From contig CAMDYX010000001.1 in the NCBI GenBank assembly GCA_945910395.1, positions 1 through 64,000 on the forward strand: DNA of 64,000 nucleotides, in the 5' to 3' direction. The notes below the pieces were generated by a model. It was not told the origin of the DNA and did not search any database. It saw only the letters and a list, made by a program, of their open reading frames with translations. Position numbers and translations under genes: made by a program. Below are positions 1 to 8,005 of the stretch, piece by piece. The DNA comes from an uncultured Agathobacter sp. (lineage in GTDB: Bacteria > Bacillota > Clostridia > Lachnospirales > Lachnospiraceae). Positions within the stretch are counted from its first letter, which is position 1. Every line of letters begins with the position of its first letter.

Positions 1-56
1 ATTTAACAAAATCAAGAATTTTTAAGGCGTGGTGGAATTTACCTCTGCACTGGAAC

Positions 57-428
57 TTAAAATTTCAAGTCAGCCTTTTTCATCTTCGGTTCACAAAGAA
101 GGGATGCGATATAGGAAAAAATCAGGGCTGAGGATACACCTCCAGCACAGGCCTTGAAGCCGCCTAAAAATATCCCTAAAAATCCCTGTTCGTCTATTGC
201 CTCCTTCACACCTTTCCAAAGCACATTTCCAAATCCTAAAAGCGGAACGCTTGCTCCTGCACCTGCCCACTGTGAAAATGGTTCATATACACCGAGGGCC
301 CCAAGCACCGCTCCACCGCATACTAGAAGTACCATTATTCTTCCCGGAAGCAGCTTCGTTTTTTCCATCAAGATCTGCACCAGAGCGCAAATAATTCCAC
401 CGATAATAAATGCTTTTAAATAGTCCAT
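57..428 (-). CDS. spoVAE: Stage V sporulation protein AE (SpoVAE/SpoVAEb)
   Basis: Small, mostly hydrophobic membrane protein of 123 residues with three to four predicted membrane segments. The N-terminal stretch (YLKAFIIGGIICALVQILM) and the glycine-rich middle (GASVPLLGFGNVLWKGV) match SpoVAE. In spore formers SpoVA proteins form the inner-membrane channel that moves Ca-dipicolinate into the forespore and out at germination. It starts 31 bp after the spoVAD stop and is presumably co-transcribed with it. A start 8 codons further upstream is possible; the chosen ATG has GGAG 10 bp upstream. The usual partner spoVAC is not beside it. Confidence 0.9.
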   Translation of the reverse strand: MDYLKAFIIGGIICALVQILMEKTKLLPGRIMVLLVCGGAVLGALGVYEPFSQWAGAGASVPLLGFGNVLWKGVKEAIDEQGFLGIFLGGFKACAGGVSSALIFSYIASLLCEPKMKKADLKF

Positions 429-459
429 CTCCCTATTTCTCCATTCTACCAAATAATCA

Positions 460-1524
460 TCATCTTACATGTTCCATCACAACGCCATGGGCGATTCCCG
501 GAACACTTTGTCCCTCGTTAAAGCTGACGGGGGATAAAAGTGCCCCTGTCGGCACAAACAAAATCCGCTTCAGTTCTCCCGAAGAAAGCATTGGAAGATA
601 GTGCGCGCTTAAGGTCACTGCTGAGCAGCCGCAGCCGGAGCCTCCGGCTCCCGTTCCCTGAGTGTCCCCATCGTAGATTTTCATACCGCAATCCTCATGC
701 ACTGATGTGATATCGTACCCCTCTGCCGAGAGAAGCTCAAAAAGGATTTCCTGCCCAACCGTTCCAAGATCTCCGGTAATAATTTTGTCATAGTAATCTG
801 GTTTCCGCCCAAAGTCTCTAAGGTGCTGGGCAATCAGCGCGCTGGCTGCCGGTGCCATGGCTGCTCCCATGTTCATGGAATCCTTGATTCCATAATCCAC
901 GATTTTTCCGGTGGTTACTCCGGTAATTTTTGCCAGCGGAACCACACCATTTTTAAATTCCGTTTTTCCATCCTTTTCCTTCACCGCACTATCTAAAGTG
1001 CTAAGTAAAAAGGCTCCGCTTCCTGTCACCGTCCAGGTTGCTGAACGCGGTCTTTGATTCGCATATTCCAGCGGAAAACGAAATTGCTTTTCCGCACTAG
1101 CGAAATGACTGGATGTCACCGCCAACACCCGGTCTGCATAGCCCGCGGCAACCGTCATTGCGGCAAGGGATAAGGACTCTCCGCAGGTAGAGCAGGCGCC
1201 ATAAAGACCAAACAGCGGAATCTCAAAGCCCTTCAGACCAAAGGACGAGGCTATCGTCTGCCCAAGCAAATCTCCCGCAAACAAATACCGTACATCACTT
1301 TCTTTTACTTTTCCCTTTCCGAGAGTGAGGGTTACCGCCTCCTTCTGCAGGGAGCTTTCCGCTTCCTCCCAGGTATCCTGACCGAATTTGTCATCCGGAC
1401 CAATCACATCAAACTTATCCCCAAGGGGTCCTTCCCCTTCCTTTGTACCAACCACAGATGCTGTGCTCATAATAAAAGGAGCCTCTGCAAAACAGAGACT
1501 CCCGGTTCCTCTTTTCTGATCCAT
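460..1524 (-). CDS. spoVAD: Stage V sporulation protein AD (SpoVAD)
   Basis: 354-residue SpoVAD, a thiolase-fold protein that binds dipicolinic acid for import into the spore. Family hallmarks are visible: an FAGDLLGQ segment, FGLYGACST at the position of the thiolase nucleophile loop, an ATSSHFASAEKQFRFP block, MGAAMAPAA, GGSGCGCSAV and a C-terminal PGIAHGVVMEHV. An in-frame ATG 18 codons earlier exists, but it lies inside a 20-bp palindrome; the internal ATG preceded by a GGGGA ribosome site fits the known N-terminus better. A sigma-G-like promoter lies at 1596-1625. spoVAE follows directly. Confidence 0.93.
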   Translation of the reverse strand: MDQKRGTGSLCFAEAPFIMSTASVVGTKEGEGPLGDKFDVIGPDDKFGQDTWEEAESSLQKEAVTLTLGKGKVKESDVRYLFAGDLLGQTIASSFGLKGFEIPLFGLYGACSTCGESLSLAAMTVAAGYADRVLAVTSSHFASAEKQFRFPLEYANQRPRSATWTVTGSGAFLLSTLDSAVKEKDGKTEFKNGVVPLAKITGVTTGKIVDYGIKDSMNMGAAMAPAASALIAQHLRDFGRKPDYYDKIITGDLGTVGQEILFELLSAEGYDITSVHEDCGMKIYDGDTQGTGAGGSGCGCSAVTLSAHYLPMLSSGELKRILFVPTGALLSPVSFNEGQSVPGIAHGVVMEHVR

Positions 1525-1565
1525 ACCATCTTCCCCATTTCTCAAAAATATTACTTTTTCAAAAT

Positions 1566-1585
1566 TATCGTTTTGCAAAACGATA
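1566..1585. promoter_or_regulatory. Perfect 20-bp palindrome just downstream of the spoVAD promoter
   Basis: Two perfect 10-bp half-sites (TATCGTTTTG and its complement) with no spacer. It lies a few bases inside the expected transcript, 41 bp before the spoVAD start, so it could be a repressor operator or an mRNA 5' hairpin. No assignment to a named regulator is possible from sequence. Confidence 0.5.
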
Positions 1586-1595
1586 CTTACTAAAA

Positions 1596-1625
1596 TAGTA
1601 TGGAAAATTTTTATAAAATTATTCT
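1596..1625 (-). promoter_or_regulatory. Putative sigma-G promoter of spoVAD-spoVAE
   Basis: On the minus strand AGAATA (1620-1625), a 17-bp spacer, then CATACTA (1596-1602). This is close to the forespore sigma-G consensus (TGAATA, 17-18 bp, CATACTA), which drives the spoVA operon in Bacillus. It lies between repeat F1 copy A and the gene. Confidence 0.6.
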
Positions 1626-1630
1626 ATGTA

Positions 1631-1806
1631 TCCCTTTTCGGAAAAGTGTTCCTAAGAATGAATTTGCATATTTGAATCAGAACGTTTAAAAAGCGTCGGC
1701 ACTTAATGAGCAATTTATTGCGAATTTAGTACCGTTACGCTTTTTACAAACGAGAGTGGGTTCTGATTCAAATATGCAAATTCATTCAGAAACACTTTTA
1801 AGAAAT
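1631..1806 (+). repeat. F1 palindromic element, copy A
   Basis: About 175-bp near-perfect palindrome. The left arm contains GAATTTGCATATTTGAATC and the right arm its complement; the inner stem is AAAAAGCG/CGCTTTTT with a GCAATTTATTGC tip. The only large asymmetry is an 8-nt GAGAGTGG bulge on the right arm. It ends 11 bp after the apt stop codon and precedes the spoVAD promoter. Both arms are of the right-end type. Confidence 0.9.
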
Positions 1807-1816
1807 GAGAGTTTTG

Positions 1817-2341
1817 TTATTTGCCATCATAGCAAACAACCGATCCAACCTCATATCCTTCCAGCGCTTTTCTTCCTTCCAGACCGGCAAGCTCGATAAG
1901 GAAAATCATCTTAACGACCTCTCCTCCAAGCTGTTCTACAAGGTGGGCTGCTGCCTTCATGGTTCCGCCCGTTGCAATCAGATCATCTACAAGAACCACC
2001 TTCTGGCCCGGCTTGATTGCGTCCTTGTGAATCTCAATCGTAGCTGTGCCGTACTCAAGGTCGTATGTCTCAGATACGGTTTCACAGGGAAGCTTTCCTG
2101 CCTTACGGATCAGCACAAAGGGCTTATGTAACAGATAAGCGATGGGCATACCAAAAATAAATCCTCTGGACTCTGCTCCGGCGATCACATCACAATCCAA
2201 GTCCTCGATAAGCTTCGCCATTTCATCAATTGCAAGCTTTAATCCATCTGCATCCTGTACGACACTAGTCACATCACGAAACATAATTCCCGGTTCAGGA
2301 AAATCCGGAATCGTTCTGATATAATCTTCTACTTTTTTCAT
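1817..2341 (-). CDS. apt: Adenine phosphoribosyltransferase
   Basis: 174-residue purine salvage enzyme converting adenine and PRPP to AMP in the cytoplasm. The PRPP-binding motif VVLVDDLIATGGT, the N-terminal IPDFPEPGIMFRDVT segment and the AGAESRGFIFG block are all present, and length is typical. The start follows an AGAGGA site. The reading direction agrees with its neighbours, but it sits between trmO and the sporulation gene spoVAD without an obvious functional link. An F1 repeat begins 11 bp after its stop codon and is the only terminator-like structure visible. Confidence 0.96.
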   Translation of the reverse strand: MKKVEDYIRTIPDFPEPGIMFRDVTSVVQDADGLKLAIDEMAKLIEDLDCDVIAGAESRGFIFGMPIAYLLHKPFVLIRKAGKLPCETVSETYDLEYGTATIEIHKDAIKPGQKVVLVDDLIATGGTMKAAAHLVEQLGGEVVKMIFLIELAGLEGRKALEGYEVGSVVCYDGK

Positions 2342-2425
2342 GCTTTTATCCTCTTTTCTTATATTTATAGTTTCTTCTTGTATAACAATGCTCTTTGTAT
2401 CTGCCGGGATATGCCCTTCTGCGCA

Positions 2426-3124
2426 CTACTTTACCTTCGTATAATCCCGACTCGCAGTATCCACCACATCACAGACACTAAGTACATCCTCCTTCACCGT
2501 GAAACGGATATCATATCCTGCAAACAGCATCCCATAGATATATTCCGGCTTTTTGTTGTATGCCGCTCTCGGATCCTGGGAAAGCACATCAAGGGCAGCC
2601 TGTCTGATATCCTTCGGAAGCCTCTCTAACAATTCTTCCGGAAAGATTACCTTTATCTGATCGTCCTTGTGTTCCTCGCCAAAGCTGCCCCTTGCCTCCG
2701 GATGGCTATCCGCATAGGGCAGATAGGGCTTTATGTCATAAATCGGAGTATCGTCCAACAAATCCGCCCCCGAAACCACCAGAATCGGTCCTCTTTTCTC
2801 ATCGAACCGAATTTCCTCCAATCTCACACAGGACAGTCCGATTGGATTTGGCCGGAATGGAGAGCGGGTAGCAAACACTCCCTTATGGACTTTTCCGCCA
2901 AGTCTCGGCGGTGTCACCGTAAGTGAAACGTTCTCCTTTTTGGATTCGGAAAATTCCCAGATCAACCAAAGATGGGAAAACTCTTCGATTCCTTTTATAG
3001 CAGCCGGATCGCGGTATGCCGGTTCAAAACAGATCTCTCCTCTTAAGCTTGGAACAAGACCGTTCTGTCTTGGAATTCCAAACTTACTGCCAAACTCGGT
3101 ATGAATTCGTGCAATGATTTCCAT
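2426..3124 (-). CDS. trmO: tRNA (N6-threonylcarbamoyladenosine-37) methyltransferase, TsaA/YaeB/TrmO family
   Basis: 232-residue protein of the TsaA-like family that uses SAM to N6-methylate t6A37 of threonine tRNAs. Visible family signatures: ARIHTEFGSKFGIPRQ near the N-terminus, FSHLWLIWEF, the block around ATRSPFRPNPIGLS, and DIKPYLPYAD. The C-terminal region carries the DPRAAY motif typical of full-length TrmO. An upstream in-frame ATG would add 17 residues; the internal ATG preceded by AAGGGGTGG starts exactly where family members start. Gap of 84 bp to apt. Confidence 0.88.
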   Translation of the reverse strand: MEIIARIHTEFGSKFGIPRQNGLVPSLRGEICFEPAYRDPAAIKGIEEFSHLWLIWEFSESKKENVSLTVTPPRLGGKVHKGVFATRSPFRPNPIGLSCVRLEEIRFDEKRGPILVVSGADLLDDTPIYDIKPYLPYADSHPEARGSFGEEHKDDQIKVIFPEELLERLPKDIRQAALDVLSQDPRAAYNKKPEYIYGMLFAGYDIRFTVKEDVLSVCDVVDTASRDYTKVK

Positions 3125-3214
3125 AGGAATCCACCCCTTTTGGGTATGAACAATACCCTGTCTATTCCACTTCATTTTAACAAATTGTAGAATATATTAC
3201 AATCTTTTCATATC

Positions 3215-3391
3215 TCCCATTTCGAAAAAGTGTTCCTAAGAATGAATTTTGCTATTTGAATCAGAACGTTTAAAAAGCGTCGGCACTTAATGAGCAAATA
3301 CTTACGAATTTAGTACCGCTACGCTTTTTACAAACGAGAGTGGGTTCTGATTCAAATAGCAAAATTCATTCTTAGGAACACTTTTTCGAAT
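3215..3391 (+). repeat. F1 palindromic element, copy B (perfect 47-bp arms)
   Basis: The most symmetric copy: bases 3221-3267 and 3344-3390 are exact reverse complements over 47 bp. The centre retains the AAAAAGCG/CGCTTTTT stem and the GAGAGTGG bulge. It lies downstream of the transporter gene's own terminator and upstream of trmO. Confidence 0.92.
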
Positions 3392-3398
3392 ACACAAG

Positions 3399-3446
3399 AA
3401 AAGCCATGCTAACGGGAGTAAAGCACTTCCCATTACCATGGCTTTT
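3399..3446 (-). terminator. Terminator of the SLC13/NhaD-type transporter gene
   Basis: Long hairpin with arms AAAAGCCATG (3399-3408) and CATGGCTTTT (3437-3446) and further pairing inside; on the minus strand it ends in a T-rich tract. It is 8 bp past the transporter stop codon. Confidence 0.8.
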
Positions 3447-3453
3447 TTCCATT

Positions 3454-4848
3454 TTACAGATATCTTGCAAAAATCATAAGTGTACAGATCAAAAGTACAA
3501 TAATGGTTGCCGGTACATTTTTCTTGCAGTAGGTGCCCCAGTCAATCGGATGACCAGCCTTTGCGGATGCTGCACATCCAACAACATTTGCAGATGCACC
3601 GATCGGTGTAGCAGAGCCACCGATATCAGTTCCCATTGCAAGAGCCCAGGCTAAGGTTGCAAGCGGAATTCCTGAATCTGCGGAAAGGGATGCGATAACA
3701 GGAACCATAGTCGCTGCAAAGGGAATATTATCGATAAATGCAGATGCGATTGCAGATACCCAGATAATGATAGCAATCATAATATATGGGTTTCCACCGC
3801 TTACATTTTCAATAAACTGTGCAATGAGCTCTAGGATTCCGGTCTGTTCCAGACCTCCCACTACGATGAAAAGTCCGATGAAGAACAACAGGGTCTTGTA
3901 ATCCACGCCCTTAAAAATGTGCTTAATTCCATCCTTACCTGCAACAATTGCTGTGGTAATTACCGTAAGAATTGCAATTCCGATACCGATGGTTGCAACG
4001 GTAAGTCCTGTAGTTGCGTGTGTCACAAGAAGAACAACGGCAATTGCAAAAATAATGCAGCTGATGAAAAATCCTTTGCGGTCAAGAATTGCACTCTTCG
4101 GATCCGGCATCCGGGAAAGGTCCACAGAAGCCCCTTCTGTATTCTTAAGCTCCTTTCTATTTGCAAAATAGAAGAATACCACAACCACAATCAGGCATAC
4201 AAAGGCAATGATACCGGTATTTTCCAAAAACTGTGTGAATGAGTATCCGAAAGCTGTTCCGATGATAATGTTTGGCGGATCTCCGCACATGGTTGCGCTT
4301 CCACCTAAGTTTGCACAGAATACCTCTGACATAATCATTGGTACCGGGTTAAACCCAAGCAGCTTTGCAAGCTCTAATGTAACTGCTGCAAGGAATAAAA
4401 TAACGGTAATACTGTCAATAAACATTGCAAGAATAAAAGACATAACCATAAATGCAATGTAGATTGCAATGGTCTTGTAATTCACTGCCTTGGCAATTCT
4501 CATACAAAGCCAGCGGAAAAATCCGGTTCTTGCCATTCCTTCCACCATGATCATCATTCCACATAAGAAGAAGATGGTTGACCAGCTGATTCCGGAAGAA
4601 GTCTCCTCGGCCTGTCCGGCAACATACCAGAAGTCCGAAGTAAAGATTCCTTTAAAATTCAGGGTATCTACTAATGCGTTGAGTCCGTTTAACGCACCGC
4701 CGGACGCAAGTCCGCCGATTCCGAAAACACCAACGATAGTAAGAAGACCTGCCGTAAGTGTAATGTATTGCTTTTCAACCTTTTCCATGATGATCATAAC
4801 GAACATCACAACAAAGATTGCAACAGCAATCATACGTGCTACTAACAT
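3454..4848 (-). CDS. SLC13/ArsB/NhaD-type ion transporter
   Basis: 464-residue polytopic membrane protein with about 11-12 hydrophobic segments. Conserved features of the ion transporter superfamily are visible, including the FCANLGGSATMCGDPPNI loop and a second inverted-repeat loop with GTDIGGSATPIGASAN near the C-terminus. Members move Na+/H+, arsenite, citrate or dicarboxylates; the substrate is not decidable from sequence. The start follows a strong AAGGAGG site. It is a single gene between two repeat-bearing gaps and ends in its own terminator. Confidence 0.82.
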   Translation of the reverse strand: MLVARMIAVAIFVVMFVMIIMEKVEKQYITLTAGLLTIVGVFGIGGLASGGALNGLNALVDTLNFKGIFTSDFWYVAGQAEETSSGISWSTIFFLCGMMIMVEGMARTGFFRWLCMRIAKAVNYKTIAIYIAFMVMSFILAMFIDSITVILFLAAVTLELAKLLGFNPVPMIMSEVFCANLGGSATMCGDPPNIIIGTAFGYSFTQFLENTGIIAFVCLIVVVVFFYFANRKELKNTEGASVDLSRMPDPKSAILDRKGFFISCIIFAIAVVLLVTHATTGLTVATIGIGIAILTVITTAIVAGKDGIKHIFKGVDYKTLLFFIGLFIVVGGLEQTGILELIAQFIENVSGGNPYIMIAIIIWVSAIASAFIDNIPFAATMVPVIASLSADSGIPLATLAWALAMGTDIGGSATPIGASANVVGCAASAKAGHPIDWGTYCKKNVPATIIVLLICTLMIFARYL

Positions 4849-4988
4849 TTGTTTCCCTCCTTAGAATGTTTTTGTGTCCGAAAGTCTCTTGGCCTTTCAG
4901 TTTCTTGGCAATATAGAACTTTCGAACTATTCATTTTCAATTCCTTGAGTATTGTACTCCTCGTTTTTTGAAAAATAAATATACAAAA

Positions 4989-5744
4989 TCACCAAGAAGT
5001 AAACTTTTTCACGACGTATGTTGCACTTTGTGCACTATCATCTTTCGGCGAAATATTAGAATTGACATAAAATGTATCCAGACCCTTATTTTGGGCGCCC
5101 GCAATGTCTGTCTTAGAATCATTTCCGATAAAAAGTGTGGTCTTTGGATCCAGCTGATATTTTTCGATCATTGCATCGAAGAAACGCGGGTCCGGCTTCC
5201 TTGTCTTATAATCCGATGAAATCAAAATTCCGTCAAAATATTTTGCAATATCAAGCACATGCATCTCATATTCGGTAAAAATCCGCTGGGCGTTTGATAA
5301 CAGGTATACCTTTTTCCCGGCCTTTTTCAAGGACTCTAACATCCTTCCTGTATTGGGATACACGCGGACATATTCGGTGGAAAGCACCCGGAAAAACTGC
5401 CCGGTATGAACAGCAAGCTTTTCATCTGCTTCAACACCCTTTCTCCTGTACAATTCCGCAAAAACCTCTGTAATTTCTATCTCCGGAGAAGCCTCATGAG
5501 CGTATCTTTCATTCTCCTCCAGCTCGCTCTTTAATGCCAGTTCCTTTCCTTTTACGAGTTCTTCGTATGCCTCTTTTAATTCCTCCGGCTCGTAAAGCGC
5601 ATCATAATACCCATAAAAAAGCGCCAGCTTCTTCCAGAGAATGGGATCATCCTCCTCGGTATGTATGTCCACCAGGGTTCCATACAAGTCAAATGCATAG
5701 GCTTCATAATCCATTGGTAAAACTGCTTCCTTTAACTCTTTCAT
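4989..5744 (-). CDS. HAD-family hydrolase (YjjG-like subfamily IA)
   Basis: 251-residue haloacid-dehalogenase phosphatase. Motif I is FDLYGTLVD (nucleophile Asp), motif II LLSNAQ, motif III lysine in KPDPRFF, motif IV IGNDSKTDIAGA. The helical cap between motifs I and II is of subfamily IA type, as in pyrimidine 5'-nucleotidase YjjG and related phosphatases. The natural substrate cannot be inferred. The start has AAGGAG 9 bp upstream. It is downstream of sigF but separated from it by F1 copy C. Confidence 0.85.
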   Translation of the reverse strand: MKELKEAVLPMDYEAYAFDLYGTLVDIHTEEDDPILWKKLALFYGYYDALYEPEELKEAYEELVKGKELALKSELEENERYAHEASPEIEITEVFAELYRRKGVEADEKLAVHTGQFFRVLSTEYVRVYPNTGRMLESLKKAGKKVYLLSNAQRIFTEYEMHVLDIAKYFDGILISSDYKTRKPDPRFFDAMIEKYQLDPKTTLFIGNDSKTDIAGAQNKGLDTFYVNSNISPKDDSAQSATYVVKKFTSW

Positions 5745-5770
5745 CCTAACGTATTCTCCTTTTTATCAAA

Positions 5771-5951
5771 TTCCTTTTCGGAATTGTGTTCCTAAGAATG
5801 AATTATGCTATTTGAATCAGAACGTTTAAAAAGCGTCGACACTTAATGAGCAATTTATTGCGAATTTAGTACCGCTACGCTTTTTACAAACGAGAGTGGG
5901 TTCTGATTCAAATATGCAAATTCATTCGGGAACACTTTTCCGAAATGGAAT
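5771..5951 (+). repeat. F1 palindromic element, copy C
   Basis: Full-length palindrome with a left-end arm (AATTGTG near the tip) and a right-end arm (AAAAGTG). Starts of both arms and the central stem are intact. It begins 13 bp downstream of the sigF stop and is the only terminator-like structure after the spoIIA operon. Confidence 0.9.
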
Positions 5952-5964
5952 TTTATCAATTGTG

Positions 5965-6681
5965 TTATACATCATGTTCATTATATAGGAATTCCTTCCT
6001 CAGTTGAAGCAGAATTTTTTTCTCCAGCCGGGATACCGCTACCTGATTGGTTCCAAGAGCCTGCGCTACCTCGCTCTGTGTTTTGCCCTCCATATACCGC
6101 ATCCGAATCAGCTTTTCTTCCTCCGGCTTAAGCCCTTCAAGAAGCTGCCTGATTGCCAGCTGGTCGATAAAAGCACCGTCCTGATTTTTTTCATCCACCA
6201 GAAAATCCCCGATGCTTGCCGACTTTTCTCCTCCATCGGCCCCATTCCCCGCAACCGGAGCATAGATGGATTCCACCACAACATTTGCTTCAAGTCCCTG
6301 TAGAATTTCCTCCCTGGTCAGTCCCGTGGTCAATGAGATTTCTTCTATGGTAGGCTCCACACCGTTTCTCTTTTCCAGCTCTTCCTTGGCCGCTGCAATT
6401 TTTCTTGCATAGTCCTTCATCTGACGACTCACATGAATCATTCCGTCATCCCGCAAAAAGCGTTTGATTTCGCCGATGACCAGAGGAACCGCATAGGTAG
6501 AAAAGGCGTATCCCAGAGTCTCATCAAACTTATCCGCCGCTTTTGTTAGTCCGATCACTCCTATTTGAAAGAGGTCCTCCATTTCGTATCCCCGCCCACC
6601 AAATCGCTTCAACACCATATAGACAAGTCCAAGGTTATCCATCACAACCTGGTTTCGATCTTCCCGGGAAATCACGGACAC
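5965..6681 (-). CDS. sigF: RNA polymerase sporulation sigma factor SigF
   Basis: 238-residue forespore-specific sigma-70 family factor. Region 2 is seen in EDLFQIGVIGLTKAADKFD and the following AFSTYAVPLVIGEIKRFLRDDG; the region 4 helix-turn-helix is in TQSEVAQALGTNQVAVSRLEKKIL. It is last in the spoIIA operon and overlaps spoIIAB by 10 bp, the arrangement expected for stoichiometric control by the anti-sigma factor. Confidence 0.97.
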   Translation of the reverse strand: MSVISREDRNQVVMDNLGLVYMVLKRFGGRGYEMEDLFQIGVIGLTKAADKFDETLGYAFSTYAVPLVIGEIKRFLRDDGMIHVSRQMKDYARKIAAAKEELEKRNGVEPTIEEISLTTGLTREEILQGLEANVVVESIYAPVAGNGADGGEKSASIGDFLVDEKNQDGAFIDQLAIRQLLEGLKPEEEKLIRMRYMEGKTQSEVAQALGTNQVAVSRLEKKILLQLRKEFLYNEHDV

Positions 6682-7175
6682 TCACAGGTATCTGCTTTTG
6701 TCTCTTCCTCGTTTAAGTTTTTTTTCAAAGTCACCTTTGTTCCCACACCCGGCTTAGACTCTACACTTACCTCATCCATAAAAGCCTCCATAAAGGAAAA
6801 TCCCATTCCCGTTCGCTCCAGTGTTGGTTTTGTCGTAAAAAGAGGCTGCATAGCCTCCCTGACATTTTCGATTCCAACACCCTGGTCCTCTATTTCTATG
6901 TAGATCCAGCCCTCGTTTATGCTGCACCGAAGCTCTACCTTCGGAAAGCTCTCCTCCTGTTCATCCATCCGCTGTTCATTGTCAATTTCAATGCCGTATC
7001 CATGGACAATGGCATTCGTTACAGCCTCAGAAACCGCTGTTTTTACATCGGCAAGCTCCTCTAAGGTTGGATTTAATTCTGCCAGAAAAGCGGCAACCAT
7101 CATTCGCGCCAGGCTTTCGTTGACGGACCTTGCATCAAAGCTTGCACACATGCTGTTCTTAATTTGCTCTTTCAT
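6672..7175 (-). CDS. spoIIAB: Anti-sigma-F factor and serine kinase SpoIIAB
   Basis: 167-residue GHKL ATPase/kinase that holds SigF inactive and phosphorylates SpoIIAA. N-box in SEAVTNAIVHGYG, G1 box in IEDQGVGI, G2 region in ERTGMGFSFMEAFMD. It carries an insert of about 12 acidic residues (NEQRMDEQEESF) after the N-box and a Cys-containing tail, making it longer than the roughly 145-residue Bacillus protein. Two bases separate it from spoIIAA and it overlaps sigF. Confidence 0.96.
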   Translation of the reverse strand: MKEQIKNSMCASFDARSVNESLARMMVAAFLAELNPTLEELADVKTAVSEAVTNAIVHGYGIEIDNEQRMDEQEESFPKVELRCSINEGWIYIEIEDQGVGIENVREAMQPLFTTKPTLERTGMGFSFMEAFMDEVSVESKPGVGTKVTLKKNLNEEETKADTCECP

Positions 7176-7177
7176 TT

Positions 7178-7489
7178 TTATACCTCCACTCTCGCAATGA
7201 TTCGATCCAGCCCGGAGGAACCAAAAAGCTTTCCAATTCGTTCATTTACACCACAGGCCATCACTTTTCCTCCATATAACATCAGCTTCTTGTGTCTGCC
7301 GATTACAACCCCTACGCCGGAGCTGTCCATAAAATCTGTACCCGAAAAGTCAAGAACCAGCTCCCGGACATTCCCGGCATCTATCATACAGTCGATCTGT
7401 GTACGAATCATAGATGCGCTATGGTGATCCAATTCCAAGGGCATATGATAAACCATCCTGGTTCCGCTAATTTCATAATTCTGTTCCAT
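7178..7489 (-). CDS. spoIIAA: Anti-anti-sigma factor SpoIIAA
   Basis: 103-residue STAS-domain protein, first gene of the spoIIA operon. The FMDSSGVGV motif contains the serine (56 or 57) that SpoIIAB phosphorylates; the unphosphorylated form frees SigF in the forespore. Starts at an ATG with an upstream AAAGGAGGAAAGG region. A GAAT core about 35 bp upstream could be part of a sigma-H -10 element, as for the Bacillus operon, but no convincing -35 is visible. Confidence 0.96.
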   Translation of the reverse strand: MEQNYEISGTRMVYHMPLELDHHSASMIRTQIDCMIDAGNVRELVLDFSGTDFMDSSGVGVVIGRHKKLMLYGGKVMACGVNERIGKLFGSSGLDRIIARVEV

Positions 7490-7560
7490 AATCCTTTCCT
7501 CCTTTTATATGTTTCATTCTAAAAAAGTGCTCGCAAATGACGCTTGCTGTTTGTATAACT

Positions 7561-7737
7561 CCCTTTTCGGAATTGTGTTCCTGAATAAATTTTGCTATTT
7601 GAAGCAGAACGTTTAAAAAGCATCGGCACTTAATGAGCAATTTATTGCGAATTTAGTACCGCTATGCTTTTTACAAACGAGAGTGGGTTCTGATTCAAAT
7701 ATGCAAATTCATTCGGGAACACTTTTCCGAAATGGGA
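7561..7737 (+). repeat. F1 palindromic element, copy D (compensatory stem change)
   Basis: Full-length copy upstream of spoIIAA. The inner stem reads AAAAAGCA (7615-7622) and TGCTTTTT (7665-7672), where most other copies have AAAAAGCG and CGCTTTTT: both partners changed and pairing is kept. It directly abuts an F2 element. Confidence 0.9.
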
Positions 7738-7738
7738 T

Positions 7739-8005
7739 TTGTATAATTTCGCAGGTTGATTTCCTTCCAGTACCTAAAATCTTTGAAAAAAGAGTCATTT
7801 TAAGCGTTTTTTATGGCCGATTGTATAATTTCACCAGATAATTTTTAGCCTGTACCTAAGGAATTGCAAATATTAGGTATACAGCGAAACCAACTCTTCA
7901 AAAAAACACAATTCGAACGAAAAATCCGCAATTTGAAGCTGTTTTTCAAGGATTTTAGGTATATGACGATTTTAACACCTCAAATCTTGCCAAATTCCAC
8001 AATTC
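7739..8005 (+). repeat. F2 palindromic element, copy 1
   Basis: TTGTAT boxes at 7739 and 7821, TACCTAA at 7771 and 7853, inverted TTAGGTA at 7873 and 7955. Box distances are 32, 82, 20 and 82 bp. The flank after the last box (TTCTGATCCAAATATG) matches part of an F1 arm, so F2 sits between F1 material. No coding capacity is evident in 7490-8156. Confidence 0.85.

Noticed and set aside
1..56. Possible gene end left of spoVAE
   Set aside because: Too short to judge; no start, stop pattern or terminator can be supported.
1525..1578. N-terminal extension of SpoVAD from the upstream ATG at 1578
   Set aside because: That ATG lies inside the palindrome, lacks a ribosome site, and the extra 18 residues do not match the family.
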